Below, piece by piece: positions 8,792-16,261 of a stretch of 20,290 nt of DNA; positions within the stretch are counted from its first letter, which is position 1; each line of letters begins with the position of its first letter. The DNA lies in the NCBI RefSeq assembly GCF_019924045.1, contig NZ_JAHXBN010000042.1:1-20290 (forward strand), given 5' to 3'. The notes beneath the pieces were generated by a model. That model saw only the letters and a list, made by a program, of their open reading frames with translations, was not told where the DNA came from and ran no database searches. A program made the position numbers and the translations under genes. The DNA is from Dyadobacter fermentans. GTDB lineage: Bacteria > Bacteroidota > Bacteroidia > Cytophagales > Spirosomataceae.

Positions 8792-9805
8792 CTATTTCAT
8801 TTTTGCGTTCTGATATTCAGGTTCGACATAGCCACCAGGTACGTAGCGGGAAGTATCGTTAGTGTGCCAGGCGTATACGCCTTGTATCATAATGCCTATG
8901 GCGTGTACATAATCATAGGCCAGATGCTGCCATTGCCCGAAATTGGGTAGATTCTCATGTAAAATCAAAAACTCTTTCAGAAGTTTGTCATGATAATCCA
9001 TCGCCATCGCGTAAGCATCCTTCCAAGAGAGGCCATGCCCCTTCTGCAAGACTTTTACGATATTGATTACATCACCCTCTCTTTTCATTTCTTTGGGTAG
9101 TGAAACGATATCGTTATGTATGCCAATCATCAGGGCCGCCAATGTATGCAACCTCAAAATATGGGTATGTTCTAATACCGTATCTGGCAAGTTGCGAAAA
9201 TCTTTTTGCATCGCAACGTATTTACAAAACGGCAGACCTCCACTGGTATCTTCACGAAGTACTAAATAGACCGGCCATGTCGGGATTGTGTTAGTTGACA
9301 TGTACCGTTTTTCATCCTGATAACCGGTAAGCAGGTTCCCAACACTGGTTAAGAACTTATCAAACAATCGCTGGGGCATCCCACACTGGATAGCTCGGCT
9401 CCTGAGCAAATAGAACTGGCGAAATATACCGTGATCAGCAGGCTCCTTACTATCTTCGCCAGTCAACAATGCCATAATCCTTTCTCTCACGGCACACATC
9501 TGCTCATAGCTGCAATGGTCGAAATAATCATCCATCATAGCTCCGTTTGCCGCAAAACTAGCGATCGGGAACAACTCATCTAAGGTTTTCAACAGTGGCA
9601 AACCACGGGCCGCAATATCGGTCAGCAAATGACTCTTATGCTTCTGCCGGGCATTTTCGGAGTGGAATGCATAGTCGATATCGATCCAATTCCAATAAAT
9701 CTCTCGCATTTCTTGTGCATATGGGCTGATAAGATTGGGGAAGGGATAACTTGGGCGCGGCATATTTTTAAATTGGCCGTAGAATTCTTCTTCATTGGTA
9801 GTCAT
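8792..9805 (-). CDS. Class I terpene synthase (cyclase), bacterial type
   Basis: 337 residues, the normal size for a single-domain bacterial class I terpene cyclase. The aspartate-rich metal motif DDYFD is at 92-96, the NSE triad N231-D-I-V-S235-L-P-K238-E239 is complete, R184 lies about 47 residues before it at the pyrophosphate-sensor position, and R320-Y321 gives the conserved C-terminal RY pair. All elements for Mg2+-dependent ionisation of a prenyl diphosphate are visible, so it should be active, in the cytosol, making a cyclic hydrocarbon or alcohol. Sequence alone does not settle the substrate (GPP, FPP or GGPP); sesqui- or diterpene is the usual case. The gene follows the NRPS-like gene on the same strand after 238 bases containing a terminator, so it likely has its own promoter. 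No prenyltransferase or P450 is nearby. Confidence 0.92.
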   Translation of the reverse strand: MTTNEEEFYGQFKNMPRPSYPFPNLISPYAQEMREIYWNWIDIDYAFHSENARQKHKSHLLTDIAARGLPLLKTLDELFPIASFAANGAMMDDYFDHCSYEQMCAVRERIMALLTGEDSKEPADHGIFRQFYLLRSRAIQCGMPQRLFDKFLTSVGNLLTGYQDEKRYMSTNTIPTWPVYLVLREDTSGGLPFCKYVAMQKDFRNLPDTVLEHTHILRLHTLAALMIGIHNDIVSLPKEMKREGDVINIVKVLQKGHGLSWKDAYAMAMDYHDKLLKEFLILHENLPNFGQWQHLAYDYVHAIGIMIQGVYAWHTNDTSRYVPGGYVEPEYQNAKMK

Positions 9806-9887
9806 ACTAGATAAGGTTTAAATTATGAATGCATCACATTCCAATGGTCTACCAGGTGTCGGGATATCATTAAGGGACACACGAGTG

Positions 9888-9919
9888 CAAAATATCCGTA
9901 CTACCAGCTGGTTTTCAAA
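9888..9919 (-). promoter_or_regulatory. Candidate promoter for the terpene synthase
   Basis: On the minus strand a TTTG (9919-9916) is followed after 20 bases by ATATTTTG (9895-9888), close to the Bacteroidota -33 TTTG / -7 TAnnTTTG pattern but with the first two -7 bases transposed. It lies about 80 bases before the start codon and after the upstream terminator. Confidence 0.3.
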
Positions 9920-9975
9920 TTTGACGTGAAATGGGGCAGATTCATCAGTCAGGCAGTAAATCACCTGTTCAATTT

Positions 9976-10028
9976 GGAAAAAATAGGGCTGACAAGAGCG
10001 CCGTAGATTTAAACTGCCTGTCAGCCCT
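9976..10028 (-). terminator. Rho-independent terminator of the NRPS-like gene
   Basis: The arms AGGGCTGACA (9985-9994) and TGTCAGCCCT (10019-10028) are perfectly complementary over a 24-base loop. On the minus strand the stem is followed by ATTTTTTCC. It begins 16 bases after the stop codon of the NRPS-like gene, so most transcripts should stop before the terpene synthase. Confidence 0.75.
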
Positions 10029-10043
10029 TACAGCTCGGGTCGA

Positions 10044-13000
10044 TCAAGGCGTTGTCAAGAGTGCATCTGTTGACTCGGATTCCTGACGTGCCTCTAGCAG
10101 AACATCCAGGTAATGCAGGTAAGCATCCAATAATTTCTTGTCAAAAACTGGCTCCTGAATACCGCTGCCTTCCAGAAATGTTTTGGTCTGCGCATTATCC
10201 CAGATATAGGTATTCTGATATAACTCGACGGTCGATAAGCCTTCGTGCATATTGTCCTTGAACAGACTGGTGAGCGGATACAGTTCGCATGTGCTGTCGT
10301 TTTCCCACTGCGCACGCCATTCCAGGTAAGGCAATGGTTGCAATGTGACCGTATAGTATTTTTGAAGTAATAAGAAGAACTGTTTAAGGGTAAGATTCTC
10401 GGAAGGCGAAGCAATCAAATTGAACTTCAGTCCCAGACAGTCTGGGTTACCGGTGATGTGTACGACAGATTCAGCTATATAATCTACCGTGATCAGACCT
10501 TCCCTAAGCTCGATCAGGTCCGGGTAGCTGCTGTACCTGAGACACACTTTTACCAGATTGGACCACCATTGGTAGGGCGCGAATGCACCTGTTGTGCTGT
10601 GACAGATCGCATACCCCAGTCGATAGGTAACCACGGGTAGGCCTTCAGACGCGGCTAAGTCCGCAATTGCTTCCATCACATACTTACTTCTTACGTACCC
10701 AATATCTTTGCTGACCGACAGAATGTTCTGTTTGATATCATCCTGCTCGGTCATCACCGTCTTGTGCGTAAATTTGTGTCCCCAGCTATATACAGATATG
10801 GTGGACATGAGCGCAAGGCATTTAAGTCTGATGTTTCCAGCGAATTTAATGATCCGACGAAGGCCATCTACGTTTGGTACTTTGTTATAAGAGTAAGGTT
10901 CTATAAAGTTGACTGAGCTCGCTGAATGATAGATAATGTCGATCGATCCGGAAAGCTCGTCATATTGGTCCCTGGGAAGGCCCATTTCGGGTTGTGTAAG
11001 GTCTCCGACAACCGGGATAATCCTTGTTTTGAGCCCTTCGTCAATGGTAAGGTTGAATTTATTTATTGTCCCGTCGATTTTCATCCAGGCATCGAAGGTA
11101 TTTCTGGCTCTGATAAGGCAATGGATAACAGCATCAGTCCTGACCAACAATTCATGCAGCAAATGGATACCCACAAATCCTGTAATTCCGGTCAGAAAAA
11201 CGTGATGCGGGTTTTTCAAAACACTTCTGTCAAAAGTCCCATGGATAACCGTGCCGGGCGCCAGGTATACATCATTCTGGAGTTCTGTCACCGGTTCTGC
11301 ATCTTCCAGTGGGATATTTGCGGTGGCTTCCTTTCGTTTGCTCAGCATAGCTGCAAGTGCCTGTATCGTAGGAAACTGGTAAATATCCCTCAGATATACT
11401 TTTACTTTTAGCATCTTAGAGATATCCGCGGCCGCAACTGCTACAAGCAGGGAATCGCCGCCAATATCAAAGAAATTGTCGGTGATGTCAACGGCCGCCC
11501 GGTCGAGCAGTTCGCCCCATATACAGGCAATGCACTCTTGCATTTTTGATGCTGGCCCTGCTATGAGACCATCGACGGAAATATCCCGTAATTGCATCTC
11601 ATGCAACCTGCGCGTATCTGTTTTACCGTTGGTATTCAGAGGCATTTTGTCCAGAAATGCAAAATGAGTAGGGATCATATAACCGGGCAACTCCTCCTTA
11701 AGGTATTGACGGATAGCGTTTGCCGCCGCCTTCTCATCGGAAATAAGTTCTCCGGGTGCCGGTACAATGAATGCGATCAGCATTTTGTTTTGCCTGCTGT
11801 TCTCCTTGGCGATCACCGCCGCTGCCCCGACATGAGGTGCTTTCAGCAATACCGTTTCCACTTCCCCCAGTTCGATACGATAACCCTTGATCTTTACCTG
11901 ATTATCGATCCTGCCGATGAATTCGATATCGCCATCCGGCAGCCAGCGGGCAAGATCGCCCGTTTTGTAGAGCTTTTCATTTGCTCTGAACGGGTTGTCG
12001 ATAAATTTCCCGGCGGTAAGTTCCGGGTTGTTCCAGTAGCCTTTTGCCAGGCATACTCCACCAATACAAAGCTCACCGATCTGGCCGGCAGGAAGTGGCT
12101 GCATTTGTGGGTTTACAATGTGTGCCTGGATGTTAGCCAGGGGCTTTCCAATGGTCGAAACATATGCACCATCTGGACGGTTTACCTTGGCGTAGGTGGC
12201 AAAAACGGTACATTCGGTTGGGCCGTAGTAGTCGATCAGGTTGTAGGAGATACGCTTTGTGTCAACGGGTTTTAGTTTTTCACCACCTGTAAAAAGATAA
12301 GATAAAGAAAGCTTTCTGGCTGTTGTATTGAGGACAATATCGGGGACCAGAACGGTTGGTGCAAAGCCGTGGGTAATACTGTGACGCTCATAATAGTCGA
12401 GCAGCCCATCTGCGTTTGTCCGCTCTTCGTTGTTGGCGATATACAATGCGGATCCTGCTGCCAATGAAGACCATATCTCCCAAACGGCGATATCAAAACT
12501 TGTACCAGCGACAAAACTGAGCCGGCTTTCGGCTGTAACGCCGAAATGGACATTATGCCAGCCAACCAAATTCTGTATTGAACCGTGTGCTACCATTACT
12601 CCTTTGGGATTTCCGGTCGACCCTGAAGTATAGATAACATATGCAAGATCTTCCGGTAGCACCGCTACGTTGACAGGTCCGATGGCTTGCTGTTGAACTT
12701 CCTGGTCAGTCAATGTAATAGCCCGGCTGTTTTGCGGCAAAAAAGTCTTGTGATAATGGTCGGTGATCACCAATTGCCCTCCGGCGTCGGACAGAATATA
12801 AGCCAGCCTGTTGGGAGGATAGGCCTGGTCCACCGGAACGTAAGCAGCACCTGCCTTTAAAACCCCTATAATGGACACAATCAAGTCGACGGAGCGATCG
12901 AGCCATATAGGTATCAGTGATGACCGGCCGACGCCTGCGGCCAGCAGACAATGGGCGATCTTGTTGCTGGCTACGTCGAGTTGACTGAATGTAATGCTGG

Positions 13001-13118
13001 TGCCATCACTGGCCACTGCTGTCCTTTCCGGATGCTTCCTGACAGAATTGGTGAATAAATCGAGTAAAGTGCTGTCCCGCCCATAAAGCAAGGCAGAATT
13101 GGTCTGTTTGTTGTCCAT
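10044..13118 (-). CDS. Stand-alone NRPS-like A-T-R enzyme (adenylation, carrier, thioester reductase)
   Basis: 1024 residues, three domains. Adenylation, about 15-505: YTSGSTGNPKG (163-173), DYYGPTE (296-302), YKTGDLARW and GRIDNQVKIKGYRIE (384-415), and the A10 lysine in NTNGK (499). Carrier, about 520-595: FFDIGGDSL with phosphopantetheine serine S556. Reductase, about 638-1000: TGITGFVG (643-650) for NADPH, S772/T773, and Y808-V-R-S-K812. Known A-T-R enzymes load an acid as a thioester and reduce it to an aldehyde, sometimes an alcohol. There is no condensation domain, so a single building block is processed. By manual alignment to GrsA the pocket reads roughly D-I-W-G-F-G-Y-V-F-K; the leading Asp indicates an alpha-amino acid, but the residue cannot be named. 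A phosphopantetheinyl transferase must act in trans. The ATG at 13118 precedes the domain normally and lacks a Shine-Dalgarno sequence. Confidence 0.93.
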   Translation of the reverse strand: MDNKQTNSALLYGRDSTLLDLFTNSVRKHPERTAVASDGTSITFSQLDVASNKIAHCLLAAGVGRSSLIPIWLDRSVDLIVSIIGVLKAGAAYVPVDQAYPPNRLAYILSDAGGQLVITDHYHKTFLPQNSRAITLTDQEVQQQAIGPVNVAVLPEDLAYVIYTSGSTGNPKGVMVAHGSIQNLVGWHNVHFGVTAESRLSFVAGTSFDIAVWEIWSSLAAGSALYIANNEERTNADGLLDYYERHSITHGFAPTVLVPDIVLNTTARKLSLSYLFTGGEKLKPVDTKRISYNLIDYYGPTECTVFATYAKVNRPDGAYVSTIGKPLANIQAHIVNPQMQPLPAGQIGELCIGGVCLAKGYWNNPELTAGKFIDNPFRANEKLYKTGDLARWLPDGDIEFIGRIDNQVKIKGYRIELGEVETVLLKAPHVGAAAVIAKENSRQNKMLIAFIVPAPGELISDEKAAANAIRQYLKEELPGYMIPTHFAFLDKMPLNTNGKTDTRRLHEMQLRDISVDGLIAGPASKMQECIACIWGELLDRAAVDITDNFFDIGGDSLLVAVAAADISKMLKVKVYLRDIYQFPTIQALAAMLSKRKEATANIPLEDAEPVTELQNDVYLAPGTVIHGTFDRSVLKNPHHVFLTGITGFVGIHLLHELLVRTDAVIHCLIRARNTFDAWMKIDGTINKFNLTIDEGLKTRIIPVVGDLTQPEMGLPRDQYDELSGSIDIIYHSASSVNFIEPYSYNKVPNVDGLRRIIKFAGNIRLKCLALMSTISVYSWGHKFTHKTVMTEQDDIKQNILSVSKDIGYVRSKYVMEAIADLAASEGLPVVTYRLGYAICHSTTGAFAPYQWWSNLVKVCLRYSSYPDLIELREGLITVDYIAESVVHITGNPDCLGLKFNLIASPSENLTLKQFFLLLQKYYTVTLQPLPYLEWRAQWENDSTCELYPLTSLFKDNMHEGLSTVELYQNTYIWDNAQTKTFLEGSGIQEPVFDKKLLDAYLHYLDVLLEARQESESTDALLTTP

Positions 13119-13226
13119 GAAATAGCATGATAAAATTTGGTTGATAATGTGAATTGGTGAGAAATCCAGGAGAAAATCATGTTCTCTACAAAAAAAGTCA
13201 AATTACGTCTCGAATCCATCTAATTC

Positions 13227-13285
13227 ATTGTCGAATTATTTCAATTTTAATTGTCGAATTATTTATTAATTACTAATAGTGTCGA
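13227..13285. repeat. Tandem TGTCGA repeats upstream of the NRPS-like gene (putative operator)
   Basis: The 15-base word ATTGTCGAATTATTT occurs identically at 13227-13241 and 13250-13264, a period of 23 bases. A weaker third copy (AGTGTCGATGAAATT) has its TGTCGA core at 13280-13285. The array is very AT-rich and lies 109 bases or more before the NRPS-like start codon in an otherwise gene-free stretch. A multimeric regulator-binding site is the simplest reading. Confidence 0.6.
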
Positions 13286-13439
13286 TGAAATTAACCAGCC
13301 CCAATTCGTTTGTTCGGGGTACCTCCTGCCGGGCCCGACTGCAATCGTAATCCGCCATGCCAATTTGGTGATCAGGCGCTTTGACAGGATGTAGACGAGC
13401 TTGATTGAGGGATTAAGTACTTATGGGATATGCCGACAA

Positions 13440-13625
13440 GTGGTAGAGACTGCTGCGGTGGACTGCAATAATCTGGTTGATGCCATCGCGCCGTTTGCGT
13501 TAAGGGAAGGTATTTGTACTCAGGCTCCCATCAAGCGGCAGAAGTGACCGCAGCTGTCTATTCCCTTATTGCCTCCTGCATGAAAATGGTGTTGATGATT
13601 GGAAACTACGGTGCCAATGACCACT
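13440..13625 (+). mobile_element. IS66-family transposase remnant
   Basis: Three successive frames rebuild the C-terminal end of an IS66 TnpC-type transposase: D.NNLVDAIAPFALREG (from 13461), then YLYSGSHQAAEVTAAVYSLIASC (from 13511), then HENGVDDWKL (from 13579). These match the conserved IDNNLVENAIRPLALGRKNYLFAGSH and YSLIASCKLNGV...W patterns of the family. Two frame shifts, and the lack of the catalytic core and of terminal inverted repeats, make it dead. It records an insertion sequence once present next to the biosynthetic genes. Confidence 0.8.
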
Positions 13626-13941
13626 AAATCTTCCTTTCAGCAGTTGGTTAAACAAAATCCAAGAATTCGGATTACTGAGCAATCTGCCACGGAACGGGGC
13701 GAAGTATTGCACCGAATTCTCCATGGACAGGCACATACTGAACTGGAAACGTCATTGTCATACGGTTTTAGGAAAGATTAAGCGCCTGACCATCTTTGAA
13801 CAATATAAATGTTAGGCACAACTATCGAATTTTTAGACAGATTTTTTGGCTTAGGAGGGAGGATGCACCTGTTTTCAACTTTTGACTTTTTTGTAGATCA
13901 AACGGCCGGACTAAGCTTCCCAATTTTTAACTCGACTGCAA
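13626..13941. other. Gap between IS66 and PfpI relics
   Basis: The stretch holds part of a 60-codon open frame (13599-13781) that overlaps the IS66 relic and has no recognisable motif. It is followed by a short AT-rich leader before the PfpI start. No gene is supported. Confidence 0.45.
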
Positions 13942-14518
13942 ATGGCTCGAAAAGTACTGATCGTCACCGGTGACGGTGGTGACCGTTAAGAGCACTTTAT
14001 ACCGTGCACCACTCCCAGGAAGCGTGCGTTTCCATGAAGACTGCCGCTCCCGTCAGACGCCGCCTTAACTTCTTAATGCACGATATTGAACCGGGTTGCG
14101 ACACATATGTTGAGCGGCCAGGCTATTGTCTAGACGCAGATTTAAGGATTAGCGAAGTGGCGACAGGCGACTATGATATCATACTCTTGTTTGGCGGCCG
14201 TGCTCCCGAATACCTGCGCAACCACGTAGCGCTGTTGGAGATAGTGCGCGATTTTGACCCGGGAGGCAAATGGGTGTTGGCCGTCTTCCACGGTATCCAG
14301 ATTTTGGTAACAGCCGGATGAGCCGATAACCGAACATTAACGACCTATGGACATGTACGTGCAGAAATCGAGATGGGGATGGCTCATATTCTACCCGGCA
14401 GGCCGTTCGAGATGAAAATATCATAACCGGACAAGCTAGGTAGTCACACCTGGAGTTTTACCAGGAAATCTTTGCATGTTTCAACCAGGTTTCAACAAAT
14501 GTCGCTTCCGACAATTGA
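13942..14518 (+). pseudogene. DJ-1/PfpI family pseudogene
   Basis: The start MARKVLIVTGDGGD at 13942 is stopped at 13987. The body resumes in another frame: MHDIEPGCDTYVERPGY.LDADL, YDIILLFGGRAPEYLRNHVALL and LAVFHGIQILVTAG. After an in-frame TGA at 14319 it continues NRTLTTYGHVRAEIEM. A last frame gives QAVRDENIITGQAR, then SHLEFYQEIFACF, ending near 14518. This is the whole length (about 190 residues) of a DJ-1/PfpI glutamine-amidotransferase-like protein, a family of cysteine-dependent deglycase, hydratase or protease-like enzymes. The nucleophile motif, normally AICHGPQIL, reads AVFHGIQIL, so the cysteine is now phenylalanine (one base change). Several stops and shifts rule out a functional product. 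Confidence 0.85.
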
Positions 14519-14606
14519 TCAACAATTCTGGCTTTTCTCTCGCACTCATAGCTCACTATTTTTGAAATTCATAAATAACACTCTCAGACCAACTTAAGCT
14601 TTAATG

Positions 14607-14945
14607 TTACTTGTTCGTAAACACCGGCAGGTGGCTTGCTGACCCGTCATCCCTGATAGGCTGAATCTGATTAAGCAGTTCCATATCGTTCTGGCTGATT
14701 TTGAAGCCGACGTCCGCATTACTTTTCATGTGTGCGGGGTTGGCGGTTTTGGGTAATGGCAACAGATCCAGTTCCAAAGGATAGCGGATACCCAGTTGCG
14801 CGATCGAAACATAATATTTGTCTGCAATCGCCTGCATCTCTTCGTTTTAAACAGCTCTCCATGGCCGATCGGAGAATGGGCGTGGACGAGGATGTCTTGC
14901 TGTTTACAATATTTGATTAATTCATATGGCATATATTCAGTTAGC
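14607..14945 (-). pseudogene. Truncated aldo/keto reductase (C-terminal third)
   Basis: Minus-strand peptides YMPYELIKYCKQQDILVHAHSPIGHGELFK and, in a second frame, MQAIADKYYVSIAQLGIRY, LLPLPKTANPAHMKSNADV, ISQNDMELLNQIQ and SHLPVF match the C-terminal part of aldo/keto reductases. These are NADPH-dependent carbonyl reductases of about 270-280 residues; LPLPKTANPEHMKSN-like sequence binds the NADPH phosphate. The frame change falls inside TTTAAAACG and can be explained by one lost A: restoring it gives FKNEEMQAIADKY. The N-terminal two thirds, with the catalytic Asp, Tyr and Lys, are absent, so it cannot be active. Confidence 0.82.
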
Positions 14946-15017
14946 TAGCAGGGGGTGCTTGATACGCGATTTTTGCGGACAATGGCAAGAAGACAATCAA
15001 TTGTCTCCCAACGTTTC

Positions 15018-15677
15018 CTAGGATGCTCCCTGTTTTCTTAGCACCCTTTCGAGGTCGATGATGTTATGTACTTTGGTCTTTCTGTAAATATTGGATTTGA
15101 CAGTGCTGATCGTCGAGCTGCGCCTGTCCAGGGTTTGTGCGATCTCCGAAGTGGTCATTCCCCTGATCAGGCACCCCGCTACTTTTTGCTCCAGACCGGA
15201 TAATGTCCCGGGCTGACGCTTCTTTTGATCAAGGTTCTTTTGGGTGATTAACTGGTAGGCGATTTCACTATTAATATAATGTAAGCCGGCAGCAAGAGAA
15301 TCGATACACATATCAAGTTCACGGGAGTCGAAATCCTCCGGCAAATATCCTCCAATACTTTCCCGGAAAAAGGTGAGCAAGAAGTTCATCGATTTTCGAT
15401 TATCGTACACCGCGATGGCGGCTTGCGGGCTGTAACGCCGCAGACGATTGGCAAGGTTAATTATCTCGACATCGGGAACGCCCGCACCGAAAACAAAGAT
15501 GATCGCAGGTGAGCGGCCATGGTGTTTTTTTTCCAGATCCTGGCAGTTAACCGCTTCAATGACCTCCAAAGCGGCCCGGCTTTGGGATAAAGTTTGCCTA
15601 AAACCCCTTTTGAACACAGGACGAGGATCAACAATAGCAATTAAATCTACATTGGTGGAGGTTGGGGGTGTTTTCAT
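15018..15677 (-). CDS. LuxR-type DNA-binding regulator with a degenerate receiver domain
   Basis: 219 residues. Residues 10-130 follow the fold pattern of a NarL/FixJ receiver (IAIVDPRPVFKRGF, later GGYLPEDFDSRELDMCI and AAGLHYINSEIA). Residues 158-215 are a LuxR helix-turn-helix: LSGLEQKVAGCLIRGMTTSE, IAQTLDRRSSTIST and VKSNIYRKTKV. The acidic pocket is reduced to a single Asp (D17, in VDPR instead of DD). The phospho-acceptor region reads IIFVFGAGVPD, with Phe/Val where Asp is expected, and the conserved Lys before the last strand is replaced (GYLPED). It is therefore probably a phosphorylation-independent or ligand-controlled transcription factor. It has no partner kinase in cis on its strand; the HTCS gene lies divergent. 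An inverted repeat just upstream is a candidate operator. Confidence 0.85.
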   Translation of the reverse strand: MKTPPTSTNVDLIAIVDPRPVFKRGFRQTLSQSRAALEVIEAVNCQDLEKKHHGRSPAIIFVFGAGVPDVEIINLANRLRRYSPQAAIAVYDNRKSMNFLLTFFRESIGGYLPEDFDSRELDMCIDSLAAGLHYINSEIAYQLITQKNLDQKKRQPGTLSGLEQKVAGCLIRGMTTSEIAQTLDRRSSTISTVKSNIYRKTKVHNIIDLERVLRKQGAS

Positions 15678-15693
15678 CTCTCAAATGAATTTT

Positions 15694-15756
15694 AATATTC
15701 CAATACTTACTGCTGCAAGGTTTTCAGTTTGTAGCAAACCACACGATTGGAATATT
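15694..15756. promoter_or_regulatory. Spaced inverted repeat upstream of the LuxR-type gene
   Basis: AATATTCCAAT (15694-15704) and ATTGGAATATT (15746-15756) are exact reverse complements with centres 52 bases apart, about five helical turns. Between them lies a smaller dyad, GTTTG-TAG-CAAAC (15727-15739). The first arm is 17 bases before the LuxR-type start codon. Autoregulatory binding is inferred, not shown. Confidence 0.5.
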
Positions 15757-16261
15757 GTCAATCTAGCAGGGTTATGTTGTCAGCGGGTTAAATGGTAACG
15801 TTCCAAACCAGGAAAGGCGATTTCGCATTTTAGTCGGGGGGCGTCGCATATGCGAAGAAACGCCGTTTCGATGAGCGAGGCATTGGACATAGGATTAACT
15901 CTATCCCGATGTTTGACGTTTGAAACGAACGTGCTTGGCAAGAATCGCCGGAATTGTATTTCCCTAGGCGGTGACAGCTTCTGCCTGTTGCCATTTGGGG
16001 CCGCTTCTGTGTTTTCTTTATTAATCTGGTGGGGATATCTTGTCAGACGAATGTTGGCTGCCAAAGCATCAAAAGGAATTAATCGAAGGTTTTTAAGTTT
16101 GCTTCACGGCGATCGGGATAGAATAAATTTGATCATTCATCGCTTCGCTTATGTCGAAAAATTTTCTTTCGCAACGCTGCCACTGTTGGGATTTCTGCAA
16201 TTGCCCATTGTCGGTAGTATGAAGTGGATCTGAAATAAATTCTATAAAATCATACGCTCTA
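15757..16261. other. Gap between divergent regulator genes
   Basis: Overlapping open frames of 90-130 codons exist on both strands (15850-16233 on +, 15780-16064 and 16093-16311 on -). None shows a domain motif, and no propeller or Y_Y_Y remnants were found that would extend the HTCS protein upstream. A TGA at 16220 closes the HTCS frame on that side. Confidence 0.45.

Noticed and set aside
11592..12275. 227-codon open frame antisense to the A-T-R gene
   Set aside because: It lies wholly inside the adenylation domain coding region and has no recognisable domain.
9805..13118. A simple two-gene operon of A-T-R and terpene synthase
   Set aside because: A strong minus-strand terminator (9976-10028) lies between them, so co-transcription could occur only by read-through.
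13599..13781. 60-codon open frame overlapping the IS66 relic
   Set aside because: Its start lies inside the transposase remnant and no motif was found; likely chance.
15850..16233. 127-codon open frame with a hydrophobic stretch
   Set aside because: It competes with equally long frames on the other strand and has no family resemblance or supporting context.
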